This document shows, in pieces, positions 34,762 through 43,235 of a stretch of 64,000 bases of DNA (within the stretch, counting starts at the first letter, position 1; every line of letters begins with the position of its first letter). The stretch is taken from the NCBI GenBank assembly GCA_947331495.1, contig CAMZOI010000002.1, positions 248,001-312,000 on the forward strand. Reading direction: 5' to 3'. Position numbers and translations under genes: made by a program. A model generated the notes under the pieces. The model was not told the origin of the DNA. It saw only the letters and a list, made by a program, of their open reading frames with translations, and ran no database searches. The DNA is from Erythrobacteraceae bacterium Alg239-R51 (GTDB lineage: Bacteria; Pseudomonadota; Alphaproteobacteria; Sphingomonadales; Sphingomonadaceae).

Positions 34762-37176
34762 ATGTACACATCAGTCGGGAAATCCAGGCGGTTCACGCTG
34801 CTTACGGGAGTAGCCGCAGCCTCGTTGGCTGGATTCGCTGCCCCCTCTTACGCGCAGGACTTGGACGAGACCTCGGCAGCCGCTGATGCAGACGATGGTA
34901 ACGTTATTATTGTTACAGCCCAGAAACGCTCGCAAGACATTCAAGATGTGCCGATCGCCATTACAGCGTTCGATGCGGCCGAGATCGATAACAAGGTTAT
35001 CGACGACGTGGTTGACCTCAGCTTCTCCGTCCCCAACCTGACCGTGGACCAGTTCGGCGCGTCGCTGCGCGGCGTCGGTAATCTCGCCATCTCATCCACT
35101 GCAGAAGCCGGGCTCGGCTATCATGTGAACGGTGTCTATCTCGGTTCGCCCGCAATCGAAGCGGAATATTACGATCTGGAGCGGATCGAGGTTCTGCGCG
35201 GACCGCAAGGCACGCTGTACGGACGCAATACCACTGCCGGCGTACTGAACGTTATCACGCAAAAGGCAACCGATGAGTTTGAAGGCTATGTCACTGCCGG
35301 ATACGGCAACTACGATTCTATCAAGCTGCGCGGTGCGATCAATATTCCGCTGTCGGACAATCTGGCGACGCGCGTTGCAGGCTTCTTCCTTGATCGTGAT
35401 GGTTATTCGACAAATCTTTTTACCGGCAATGATGTCGATGACCGCGAGATGTTCGGCATCCGCAGCAGCACCAAGCTGGAATTCGGCAACACCCGCGCCG
35501 ATCTGGTCGTATCCTATTTCCGCGAGGATGACCGGCGGCAACTGCGCACGAAAGTGCTGTGTGTCGAGGATGTAGTGCTTGGGTGCTCACCACTTGAGAC
35601 AGGGTTTGGCGTGCCGAATTCGCAACCCACCGTCTATAATACCTTTGCCGTCGGACTGGGCTTGTTTGCGCCCGGCACCAACTATTTCGAGGGCAGTCTG
35701 AACCCTGCGGATACTCGTCTGCTCAACGAAGATGTCGATCCAAGCTATTTCGTTGAAGAATGGCAGGCGTCGCTTGAGATCACGCACGAATTCGGCGCGC
35801 TGACGCTAACCTCGTTGACCGGCTACACGGAGATAGAGCGCGACAGCTTTCGCGATTTCGATCGTTTCGTTCCAACGGTGAACCTACCGATCCCGGTCAC
35901 GTTCGATTTCTTTGGAGATGGAACCAGCGTCACAAGCAATGCGATCCTTAGCGGCCGCCGCGACCGAAGCGAAGAGCGAGAATATTACCAAGAACTGCGC
36001 CTGGCATCCGACTTCGACGGCGCGTTCAACTTCATCGTCGGCGGCAATTACTATGACCGCCGAGGCTCCAGCACCGCGATGTTCACCAGCAATATATTCG
36101 CGTTCCGCCAGCAAGTTACAGGACTGAGCGCAGAGTTTGCGACGCTGACCACTGAGACCGATCCCACGACCACAGAAAGCTTCGGCGTGTTCGGAGAGGT
36201 CTATTTCGACCTGACTGAAAGAACCCGCATCACCGGCGGCCTGCGCTACTCCGACGACAAGAAGACCATTCTGACACGTCAGATATTCTTCAATCCGGAA
36301 ACCGATGGCAGCGTGCCAGACTTTACCTTCGGCGATTTCGAGCGCGGCGTCGTGACCGGCCGGATCGTAATTGATCAGGACATTTCGGATGATCTGCTCG
36401 GCTATGCCAGCTACTCACGCGGCTATAAGGCCGGCGGCATCAACCCAGGCCAGATTGATGTCGGCGTGCGCGGCTTCGATCCGGAATTTCTGAACGCCTA
36501 TGAGATCGGCCTGAAAGGCGGCTCTTCCGATGGAACCTTCAATGCCAGTGTCGCGGCATTCTATTACGATTATGAAGGTTTGCAGCTCGGCCAGACGACG
36601 CCAACCTCGGCGCTGACGGTCAATTCCGATGCGACGGTTTGGGGCGCAGAGGCGGAATTCGCTATGCGTCCGTCAAGCCGCTTCCAGGTTGATGGCAGCT
36701 TTTCCTACCTCAATACTGAAATCGTCGGCTTCCAATCGATCGATGAAACCGATCCATTCGGCGTTGCGCCCGGTACGGTGATTGTCGCCGCAACGCCGGC
36801 TGGCGTGATCAAGAACGCAGATGGCAATCCACTGCCCTTCTCACCCGAGATCAAGGTTTCCATCGGCGCGCAATGGGAAATCCCAGTGGGTACATGGACC
36901 ATCACACCGCGGGTCGATCACTATCTGCAAAGCGAGTTTGTGAGCTCGGCCTTCGACAAGCCAATCGACCGGTTTGAAGGGTACAGCCAAACCGATCTGA
37001 AGCTTTTGCTCGCCCCGGACTCTGGTCCGTTCGAAATCCGCGGCTATGTTAAAAACCTGTTCGATAATGACGACATTACTCGCGTTTTACCTGCAGGCCG
37101 CTTGGTTGGCCGTTTCCGCGAAGTCGTGATCTTGGAACCGCGGACCTACGGGGTCGAAGCGACCTTCCGGTTCTAG
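34762..37176 (+). CDS. TonB-dependent outer-membrane receptor
   Basis: An 804-residue gated outer-membrane transporter. The start at 34762 follows GGGAGAGAGGGAAA and gives a signal peptide ending PSYAQDL. A TonB-box-like VIIVTAQKRSQDIQDVPIAI leads into the plug domain (about 50-160), with the RIEVLRGPQGTLYGRNTTAG motif that ends the plug. The barrel (about 200-804) ends VEATFRF, with C-terminal Phe. It belongs to the large sphingomonad receptor type that imports aromatic, sugar or terpenoid molecules as well as siderophores. The linked dehydrogenase, VOC and hydrolase genes point to an organic substrate rather than iron. The frame opens earlier at 34651, but the ribosome site favours 34762. 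Confidence 0.93.
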   Translation: MYTSVGKSRRFTLLTGVAAASLAGFAAPSYAQDLDETSAAADADDGNVIIVTAQKRSQDIQDVPIAITAFDAAEIDNKVIDDVVDLSFSVPNLTVDQFGASLRGVGNLAISSTAEAGLGYHVNGVYLGSPAIEAEYYDLERIEVLRGPQGTLYGRNTTAGVLNVITQKATDEFEGYVTAGYGNYDSIKLRGAINIPLSDNLATRVAGFFLDRDGYSTNLFTGNDVDDREMFGIRSSTKLEFGNTRADLVVSYFREDDRRQLRTKVLCVEDVVLGCSPLETGFGVPNSQPTVYNTFAVGLGLFAPGTNYFEGSLNPADTRLLNEDVDPSYFVEEWQASLEITHEFGALTLTSLTGYTEIERDSFRDFDRFVPTVNLPIPVTFDFFGDGTSVTSNAILSGRRDRSEEREYYQELRLASDFDGAFNFIVGGNYYDRRGSSTAMFTSNIFAFRQQVTGLSAEFATLTTETDPTTTESFGVFGEVYFDLTERTRITGGLRYSDDKKTILTRQIFFNPETDGSVPDFTFGDFERGVVTGRIVIDQDISDDLLGYASYSRGYKAGGINPGQIDVGVRGFDPEFLNAYEIGLKGGSSDGTFNASVAAFYYDYEGLQLGQTTPTSALTVNSDATVWGAEAEFAMRPSSRFQVDGSFSYLNTEIVGFQSIDETDPFGVAPGTVIVAATPAGVIKNADGNPLPFSPEIKVSIGAQWEIPVGTWTITPRVDHYLQSEFVSSAFDKPIDRFEGYSQTDLKLLLAPDSGPFEIRGYVKNLFDNDDITRVLPAGRLVGRFREVVILEPRTYGVEATFRF

Positions 37177-37217
37177 TGCCCGATCCGCTTGCATAGCGCA
37201 CTCACCGCCTCTCTCCA

Positions 37218-37256
37218 GATGGCTCGGCTTATCCAAGGTCGGGCCATCATTTTTTT
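37218..37256 (+). terminator. rho-independent terminator after the TonB receptor gene
   Basis: An 11-bp stem (GATGGCTCGGC pairing with GTCGGGCCATC, including two G-T pairs) encloses an eight-base loop and is followed by ATTTTTTT. It lies 42 bp after the TonB receptor stop and just before the hydrolase gene, so the two plus-strand genes may be only partly co-transcribed. Confidence 0.75.
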
Positions 37257-37277
37257 CGGATCAAGAATGGCACCGCA

Positions 37278-38312
37278 ATGAAACGGCTAGGCATCAAGTT
37301 TGGCGGCACTTTGCTTTCAATTATCCTGCTGGGCTTTGGGATCAGCCTGATTTGGTCGAACACTGAGTTGAAAGTCGAGCCCACGACAGCAGACCCTGCG
37401 GTCGCCTACCTGAACACGCAGTTCGAAAGCGGTGCATCGTTTCGTGAAAGCTACTTCGAGTATGCGGGCAACAGACTTCACTATGTTGAAGGGGGCGAAG
37501 GAGAGGTTGTGCTCTTCCTCCATGGCTTTCCATCATACTGGCTGTCACTTTCGCCGCAGATGGTGGCGCTGAAGGATCGATACCGGGTCGTCGCAATTGA
37601 TGGGCTGGGCGCGGGGCGATCCGACGCACCCTTAGACGCAAACCAGTATGGGCTCGAGCGGATGTCTGCCCACGTGATAGCATTGCTTGACGAACTGGGC
37701 GCAAACAGGGTGCATCTGGTGGGCCACGATTGGGGCTCGACCTTTGCATTTGGAATAGCTCAGCGGCACCCAGAGCGAGTGGCAAGCGTGACGGGGATTA
37801 GCGCCCCACCGCAAAATGTATTGCTCGAAAGCCTCGGAAGCGATCCGGTTGCCCGCGAGGCCGCTGCCTATATCGAACGGCTTAAAGCAGCGAATTCACT
37901 TCTGATCCTTGCGACAGGCGGCCACAAACGGGTCTGGACGGATGCGTACGAACCGCTGGTCGCCACTGGTCGTATGAAGCCCGAAGTGGGACAGTTGATG
38001 CGCGAAGCTACAGGCGATCCGCGCCGTCTCAACGCCCATATCAATTGGTACCGCGCGAATATTCCAGCAATCGAAGAGCTGAGTGAAGACGACTATTGGC
38101 CTTCTAGGGACGCACGCCTCTCGATGCCCGCCCAGATGATTTGGGGCGAGGATGATCCCATTATGGTTTTGGTCTACAATGAACGGCTTGCCGATCTCTC
38201 GGATAACCTTCTTATGCTCACTCTGCGGGGAACCGGTCATTGGCCGCATATCGAGCGCGAAGCAGAAGTGACTGAGGCGATTTTGGCACTCATCACAGAG
38301 GCGTCGGGCTAA
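37278..38312 (+). CDS. alpha/beta hydrolase, epoxide hydrolase-like, N-terminally anchored
   Basis: A 344-residue hydrolase. An N-terminal hydrophobic segment (GGTLLSIILLGFGISLIWS) suggests membrane anchoring or export. The fold starts near residue 60 with LHYVEGGEGEVVLFLHGFPS (oxyanion HGFP). The nucleophile elbow is VGHDWGSTFAF, with Asp as in epoxide hydrolases and haloalkane dehalogenases. The acid residue is in WGEDDPIMV and the base in GTGHWPHIE. A cap region lies at about 170-260. It is separated from the TonB gene by a terminator yet shares its strand. Hydrolysis of an imported epoxide, ester or lactone is a reasonable inference. Confidence 0.88.
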   Translation: MKRLGIKFGGTLLSIILLGFGISLIWSNTELKVEPTTADPAVAYLNTQFESGASFRESYFEYAGNRLHYVEGGEGEVVLFLHGFPSYWLSLSPQMVALKDRYRVVAIDGLGAGRSDAPLDANQYGLERMSAHVIALLDELGANRVHLVGHDWGSTFAFGIAQRHPERVASVTGISAPPQNVLLESLGSDPVAREAAAYIERLKAANSLLILATGGHKRVWTDAYEPLVATGRMKPEVGQLMREATGDPRRLNAHINWYRANIPAIEELSEDDYWPSRDARLSMPAQMIWGEDDPIMVLVYNERLADLSDNLLMLTLRGTGHWPHIEREAEVTEAILALITEASG

Positions 38313-38333
38313 GCTTGGCCGTAATTGAGGTCT

Positions 38334-38969
38334 TCAACGTTTTAGTTTTCGCCTCCGGATCATGTAATCATCTCTGACCCCATTGATCGAACCGATGATC
38401 ATCGACACGGTGATATCCTGCAGCTTCTCGATATCGATGTCGTGGCGGAGCAGATATGATCCCGCCGCAGACGGCACGCCGAAGGAAATATCGGTCACCG
38501 CGCGGGCTGTTTCCAAAGGGATGTCGAAATTGCGGTTCACGATGCCCGCGAGATAATCGACCGCAATGTCGCGATTGAAGGCTGTCGGATCCTTAGTTTC
38601 GGAAATCGCGGGATCGGCCTGCAAGCGCTCTATCAGCAATCCCTTTTTCGAGATATTCCGCAGATACGTCTTGGTAATTCCCTGAACCAGCTCTTCAAAG
38701 GTATCGGCGGCTTCTGCTGCTTGAAATTGAGTTTCGCGCAGATATGTCAGCTCGCGCTGCAAGAGCTTTCGTAAGATCTCGCTGGTACTTTCGAAGTATT
38801 TGTAGATCAGAGACTTACTGATTCCAGCCTGCTTCGCCACGCGTTCCATTGAGACCTGCGATAACCCTTCGTGCTCTACCATAGTAGCGGCGGCATCGAG
38901 GATCATGGAACGACGTACCTCGGGCGAGTAGCGCCTTTTGATTCTGGTTTTCTCTGCCGTTTTCGTCAT
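38334..38969 (-). CDS. TetR family transcriptional regulator
   Basis: A 211-residue repressor-type protein. The N-terminal HTH region (YSPEVRRSMILDAAATMVEH, then ERVAKQAGISKSLIYKYFES) is typical, with the SLIYKYF recognition helix. A C-terminal helical ligand domain follows. The gene is convergent with the hydrolase gene, ending 22 bp from its stop. It most likely controls the catabolic cluster at 30.2-38.3 kb, with the ligand being a pathway compound. A palindrome at 34658-34680 is the best candidate operator. Confidence 0.9.
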   Translation of the reverse strand: MTKTAEKTRIKRRYSPEVRRSMILDAAATMVEHEGLSQVSMERVAKQAGISKSLIYKYFESTSEILRKLLQRELTYLRETQFQAAEAADTFEELVQGITKTYLRNISKKGLLIERLQADPAISETKDPTAFNRDIAVDYLAGIVNRNFDIPLETARAVTDISFGVPSAAGSYLLRHDIDIEKLQDITVSMIIGSINGVRDDYMIRRRKLKR

Positions 38970-39144
38970 CAGGTGGTTTCAAAGCCTGTTTATTTGGTAA
39001 TCCGACAACCGATAGCAGGCCCGAGCCTGCAACTCCAACTGGGACGTTGGAAACGGAACCATCACGAACAGGTCTATACCCCTTGTTATGGGTTAATAGT
39101 TTCCAGCGGTTATGGAAAGCCGGGTCCTGCCGACAAGGTCTGAC

Positions 39145-39290
39145 TGACGTACCCCCTGAGATGCGACCGGTTTCAGGTAGAGTGCGATGCAAAGGAGTTG
39201 GACGAGAATGGAAAGAAGCTGGTTCAGCGAAGAGCAAATCATCGCGGTTTTGAAGTAACGGGAGGCTGGGGTGCCGCGATTGGAATAAAT
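39145..39290 (+). mobile_element. IS3-family insertion sequence remnant (left end and start of transposase OrfA)
   Basis: TGACGTACCCCCTGAG resembles the terminal repeat of IS3-family elements of the kind that begin TGA-CCCCC. Sixty bases on, ATG at 39208 opens MERSWFSEEQIIAVLK, a near-standard OrfA N-terminus. It then meets a TAA at 39256-39258, after which the frame continues REAGVPRLE before a further stop. The rest of the element, including OrfB and the right end, is absent. The fragment is inactive and marks a deletion junction. Confidence 0.6.
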
Positions 39291-39318
39291 CGTTTCCGGC
39301 CTGATCCGGTTCCAACTC

Positions 39319-39747
39319 GTGGCGGATAGCCCCATGCTGACCGCCAGCGCTTATCAGGCGCTTCCGCCGCCGCTGCGCCGGAGAGCCCTTCACCGCATCG
39401 CGCAAGTGACCAGTCGCATTGCGGGTCTGGTATCCGACGGGATTGCTGCGGGTACTATCCGCCCGATCCACCCAATGATAGCGTCACATGTGATCATGGC
39501 GCTGATCGGAGCTGCCGCCTATCTACGCCAGATATCGGCAAACGATTCGATGAACGAAATGACTACAGTGAACGCGCAGATCGTATCGCAAGGACTTCTT
39601 TCAGCAACGGCTGCCCCGATAGGGACACGTTCGATATCCATGCCTTCCCCGAGGAAACAACGCGCGCAGCGACGGCTTCATGTCAACTGGCATCCTCTTC
39701 CCGCTCCGGCCACGCGAAACAGACCACCGGAAAGGGAGTGGTGTTGA
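39319..39747 (+). pseudogene. fragment of a TetR-type regulator C-terminal domain
   Basis: The first 75 residues or so (PPPLRRRALHRIAQVTSRIA, GLVSDGIAAGTIRPIHPMIA) look like the ligand-binding half of a TetR protein; the DNA-binding half is missing. After about residue 85 the frame continues without recognisable content and runs into sequence antisense to the decarboxylase fragment. It lies directly after the IS3 remnant, so insertion and deletion probably removed the N-terminus. The assignment rests on pattern similarity only. Confidence 0.45.
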
Positions 39748-40000
39748 CGATTTTCCAACCGCTCTCCCGAAGTTTTTGCGCCAGTTCCTGGCCAAGCGCT
39801 ACATCTCGATCGATCTGCTGCTCGTATGCGATGCGACCGATAGCTGCCAAGGTAAGGAAGAGGCGTAGCCCCCTGAACGGACGCGACCACTGGGGCGAGG
39901 TCATGCAAAAGTCGACGGCTCCTTCGACACTCTGAGGCATGTAGCTCGTGGAGACGGAGAAAGTGCGCTTCAGGATGGACGCCTCCCGCGCAAAAAACAT
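39683..40000 (-). pseudogene. fragment of a PLP-dependent (aromatic amino acid type) decarboxylase
   Basis: About 105 residues match the segment after the PLP lysine in group II decarboxylases: FFAREASILKRTFSVSTSYM, VDFCMTSPQWSRPFRGLRLF and KIVNTTPFPVVCFAWP. A full enzyme has about 470 residues, so both ends are lost. No sensible upstream continuation with the PLP-binding Lys was seen at higher coordinates. It is part of the debris zone between the TetR gene and the integrase. Confidence 0.55.
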
Positions 40001-40125
40001 GCCCGTAGCTTCAAGGACGTCGACGGCGACATCGCCAGTGTGGAAGCGGTCGATCTAAGCAAGGATGGGGGTGTGTCACCACGCCGCGGGGCGATGGTGA
40101 ACAGAGGCCGGCGGGTACGTCCTGA

Positions 40126-40350
40126 TTACATGCCTACGAAGGTGGTTCGCGGATGATGCCTGAGGTTATTCCTTGCTGGTCGATGCATATCGTCAGCGAC
40201 CGATTTCGAAACTGCGTCGAAGAGGTCGCCTGCGTCCCGTTCCTCGAGCCAAAACGGACGGATCATGATGTCATCGTGCCCCTCTTCGATGAGGGTCTGC
40301 CGGATATTCTTCACGAACTTGCGAAGCTGGCTGCGAAATTCATTGTTCAC
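40126..40350 (-). CDS. hypothetical small protein, 74 residues
   Basis: The frame starts with GTG at 40350, with AGGAG placed seven bases upstream, an excellent ribosome site. The product is hydrophilic, with a helical basic N-terminus (NNEFRSQLRKFVKNIRQTLI) and an acidic middle (ERDAGDLFDAVSKSVADD). No known domain is recognised. It lies between the island debris and the integrase gene, a common place for small accessory genes of integrative elements. Expression is plausible from the ribosome site, but homologues would be needed for proof. Confidence 0.45.
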   Translation of the reverse strand: MNNEFRSQLRKFVKNIRQTLIEEGHDDIMIRPFWLEERDAGDLFDAVSKSVADDMHRPARNNLRHHPRTTFVGM

Positions 40351-40552
40351 TTCGTTTCTCCTTGCGGAGCAAGGCGAGGCATTTTCCCCTCTGTAACCTT
40401 ACTCACCGATCCTGACGACACATCGTCAACCCAAACGCGAATCGCTGCGGGAACGAGCGCGGAAGTTCGGCCTTAAATCCCCAAAGATTTAGAAATTTCT
40501 ATTCCCCAGCACGGTTGGACCGCGTTACCCAGGGCACAGAAGCGAAGGAGGT

Positions 40553-41869
40553 CTAAGTGACCGCGCGCCTCCTGCCGCCGATGAGTTCCTGAAGCGGGAC
40601 GGCGTCTACGAGAATGTGATCCGCCCATTCATTTGCGAGTTCACGCCGGCGTTCGGAGAAACGCGAGCGGTTGTAGGCGAACTCCTCCGCGCTCATCCCC
40701 GTCGGCAGATGCGCCAGCATGATATCGATCACCAACCGGTCGATCATGAACCGCTGCTCCGCCATCAGTCCACGTTCGAGCTTCTCGTTCATGATCGTGG
40801 AGAAGCTGGTTCGCCAGCCATGGGGCACGTGCTTCCCCTTGAACCCCTGCCGTCTGTATAACGAGTTGAGGGCGTTCTCCGACATCGGAGCGTGGGAATT
40901 CCAGCAGTTGGGAAACACGTAGGGTCCGAGCCCCGTCAGCTTGCGGACCTCGAACAGCACTTCGAGTGCCTGAGACGCCAAGGGGACGTCGTGGTCGAAC
41001 TCCTCATCGCCCCGCCGGTCAAACTCGAGCTTCATTTCCTCCGAGTTGATGTACCAGTGCGCGGCGGGAGAGGCGTCAGGCCCCTTCGACCATTCGATGT
41101 CCTGAAGGTGGTCCCATTTCATCCTGTGGACCATGCCCGGGCGTTGCGCGACCAATGCGAGGAAGCGCGAGGCGAGACGCGTCACAGGGTATGAATTCGA
41201 GGTGTCGATCCGGCGGATCAACGCCCTGACTTCCTCGACCTTCGTAAGGGCCGGCCACTTCCTTCGTTTGGGCACAGGGCTCATCGCTTCCTTGATCTCG
41301 GTAGCCGGGTTGCCAATGATGGGCACGCCTTTCGCCTTGGCGTAGCGGATCACTCGCTCGATGCGCTGCCGCAGACGATGCGCCGTCTCGATGGCACCCC
41401 GCTCCTCGACCTTCTCCAACACTCCAAGGAGCACTGGCTCGTTTAGTTCATGGATGGGCAACGGCCCCACGTGCGGAAAAAGATCCCGCTCCATTGAGTT
41501 CAGAACGTCATTGGCATGGACAGGGCGCCATCTCGGCTTCTGGACCTTCCACCAATCGCGCGCATATTTTTCGAACGTGCCTGAGGCCAGCTCTTGGTTC
41601 GCCAGTCGCTGCTTCTTGACGTCGATCTGGGGGTCGCGTCCCTCCTTCAACGCGAGCTTCGCCGAATCGCTTCTACTTCTCGCATCCGAGAGCCGCACCT
41701 CCGGGTAGGTACCGATCATCAACCGCTTCTCCTTGCCAAGATAGCGGTACTTGAGGCGTCAGGTCTTGTGCCCAGTCTTCGACACGAAGAGGTAGAGCCC
41801 ACCGGAATCGGATAGCTTGTAATCCTTGTCTCTGGCCTTCGCTTGTCTGGCCGCCGCGTCGGTCAACAT
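40553..41869 (-). pseudogene. tyrosine-type (P4-like) integrase with an in-frame stop
   Basis: From ATG 41869 the frame reads a DUF4102-type arm-binding N-terminus (KDYKLSDSGGLYLFVSKTGH) and reaches TGA at codon 37, where the family has Trp (HKT-stop-RLKYR). The frame then continues uninterrupted for 402 codons. The catalytic domain keeps its Arg (VAQRPGMVHRMKWDHL), H-x2-R (HGWRTSFST), LAH (MLAHLPTG) and Tyr (AYNRSRFSERR). Only that one base change separates it from an intact gene of about 438 residues. A shorter product could start at an internal Met (41722) but would lack much of the arm-binding domain. It is transcribed away from the adjacent tRNA-Ser. Confidence 0.85.
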
Positions 41870-42027
41870 CCGTGCCCCCAATCCGCTGAATGGGTGCCCC
41901 CGGCGTGCCCCCACTTGGTTCCGGATGATGATGGAACCCGTCGGACCCTAATGGAATCCTAACGTCTCGGAAATCTGGGGAATATTCCGGCGTCCGGAAC
42001 GTCTCGGACGTCGGCGGAACGGGTGGT

Positions 42028-42047
42028 GGCGGAGACGGAGGGATTCG
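42028..42047 (+). repeat. putative island attachment site at the tRNA-Ser 3' end
   Basis: TGGCGGAGACGGAGGGATTC is the 3' terminal 20 bases of the tRNA-Ser gene read on the plus strand. It is the direct-repeat partner of 11730-11749. A core extending from the T-loop to the CCA end is a usual crossover zone for tRNA-targeting tyrosine integrases. Confidence 0.8.
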
Positions 42048-42118
42048 AACCCTCGATACCCGTTACCAGGTATGGCTCCTTAGCAGGGAGCTGGTTTCAG
42101 CCACTCACCCACGTCTCC
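42028..42118 (-). tRNA. tRNA-Ser (anticodon GCU)
   Basis: The minus strand folds into a complete tRNA: 7-bp acceptor (GGAGACG with CGTCTCC), D arm, anticodon stem GCTCC/GGAGC with loop CTGCTAA (anticodon GCT), a long variable arm as expected for serine, T arm with GGTTCGAATCC, discriminator G and an encoded CCA. Length is 91 with CCA. It decodes AGC/AGU. Its 3' end is duplicated at 11730, marking it as the integration site of an island. Confidence 0.95.
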
Positions 42119-42332
42119 GCGACGCATGCGTTTCCGCTGCGAGAGGCGCGCTATAGCCATGGCATGGGACCGCTTCAAGGACGATTTTCCCGCTGCAATC
42201 GCGCGGGGGTGCGACTCGCTTCGGCGTATTTTCGATTCGGTTCATCGCCGTTTCATTGCTGCATTGCTCTAGAAGGATTCTCTTCGGATCGAAGCCGTCT
42301 GCGTGCGTCGCGCGGGCAGGAAGGAAGCAACA

Positions 42333-43130
42333 ATGACATTCAGAGCGAAACTTCCAGGTATCGGCTTGACGCTGGCGGCGTTCGGACTTGCGATGGCGCC
42401 GCTGAGCGCCCAGGTCGAGACGATCGATCCGGACACCGCTATCGACGGCGACCTGATCGAGCGACCCGGTGATCGCCCGGTCTATTCCGAGCCTCGATCC
42501 CAGGTGGAGCAAAACGGAGCCTCCACGCCCGATCCCTATGTCGCGGACCCGGCGGAGCCTTATTCCGAACAACAAGGCTGGTCCGAGCAATCGGTCGAGA
42601 ATGCAGCATCGGCGGCGATTGATTCTGTCCCGGTCGACGACGCGTCGACCACCTATCGCGAAGACGACCTGATCGGTGCGGCTGAAGGCGTCTTCGGCAA
42701 GGGCGCCGAAGGCGTTGCCAAGCTTATCCGGAACCTGCTGGCCGAACAGGGTGAGCCCAATGCCTATATTGTCGGGCGCGAAGCGGGCGGGGCGTTCATC
42801 GTCGGCGCACGCTACGGTTCGGGAACGTTGTTCCACAAGGTCGAAGGCGATCGGCCGGTCTACTGGACGGGCCCGTCGGTAGGCTTCGATGCCGGTGCCA
42901 ATGCAGGCAGCACATTCGTGCTGGTCTACAACCTCTACGACAGCGAGGAGTTGTACGAGCGCTATCCGGCCGGCGAGGGGCAGGCCTATGTCGTCGGCGG
43001 AATGACCGCGAGTTACCTGCGCAAGGGCGACGTCGTGCTTATCCCGATCCGCGTAGGCGCGGGCCTGCGGCTTGGCGTCAATGCAGGCTACATGCGTTTT
43101 TCGAAGAAACAGCGCTGGCTGCCCTTCTGA
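42333..43130 (+). CDS. DUF1134 family exported protein
   Basis: A 265-residue protein with a signal peptide (LAAFGLAMAPLSAQ). An acidic, proline-containing linker (about 25-95) is followed by the DUF1134 domain at about 110-260, with YIVGREAGGAFIVGARYGSG, VYWTGPSVGFDAGANAGSTF and RVGAGLRLGVNAGYMRFSK. The family is restricted largely to alphaproteobacteria and resembles lipid-binding Ysc84-like folds in its glycine-rich strands; its function is not established. AAGGAAG precedes the chosen ATG. It is the first gene beyond the tRNA and probably marks the return to the core chromosome. Confidence 0.88.
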   Translation: MTFRAKLPGIGLTLAAFGLAMAPLSAQVETIDPDTAIDGDLIERPGDRPVYSEPRSQVEQNGASTPDPYVADPAEPYSEQQGWSEQSVENAASAAIDSVPVDDASTTYREDDLIGAAEGVFGKGAEGVAKLIRNLLAEQGEPNAYIVGREAGGAFIVGARYGSGTLFHKVEGDRPVYWTGPSVGFDAGANAGSTFVLVYNLYDSEELYERYPAGEGQAYVVGGMTASYLRKGDVVLIPIRVGAGLRLGVNAGYMRFSKKQRWLPF

Positions 43131-43178
43131 ACGAGAAGGAGCCCTTCGGGTCGCACAAATATAAAACCGGAGAGCTCC

Positions 43179-43210
43179 GGGGCCGTGGCAGGATTTCCTG
43201 TTGCGGCCCC
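43179..43210 (+). terminator. strong hairpin between the DUF1134 and aminotransferase genes
   Basis: GGGGCCG and CGGCCCC form a 7-bp outer stem, with inner CAGGA/TCCTG pairing around a two-base turn. It lies 49 bp after the DUF1134 stop and 26 bp before the aminotransferase ATG. No T-tract follows, so it may be a weak terminator or a structured leader of the aminotransferase message. Confidence 0.4.
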
Positions 43211-43235
43211 TTCCATATCCGGCGATGAGGCGCCC

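Larger units (their letters stand above)
11730..42047. mobile_element. putative integrated genomic island at tRNA-Ser(GCU), about 30.3 kb
   Basis: The segment is bounded by 20-bp direct repeats of the tRNA-Ser 3' end. The intact tRNA and a tyrosine integrase lie at the right end, with the integrase adjacent to the tRNA and transcribed away from it. Cargo comprises an efflux operon, an FNR-type fermentation block, and a TonB/PQQ-dehydrogenase catabolic block. A debris zone lies near the integrase. The right-hand catabolic block is visibly more A/T-rich than the flanks. The integrase gene has a nonsense codon, so the element is probably immobile now. A patchwork origin with several acquisitions inside one boundary is possible. 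Confidence 0.65.

Noticed and set aside
39951-39960. GGAGACGGAG, part of the tRNA-Ser 3' repeat, inside the decarboxylase fragment
   Set aside because: Only about ten bases match and the reading frame of the fragment explains them; likely chance, not a third attachment site.
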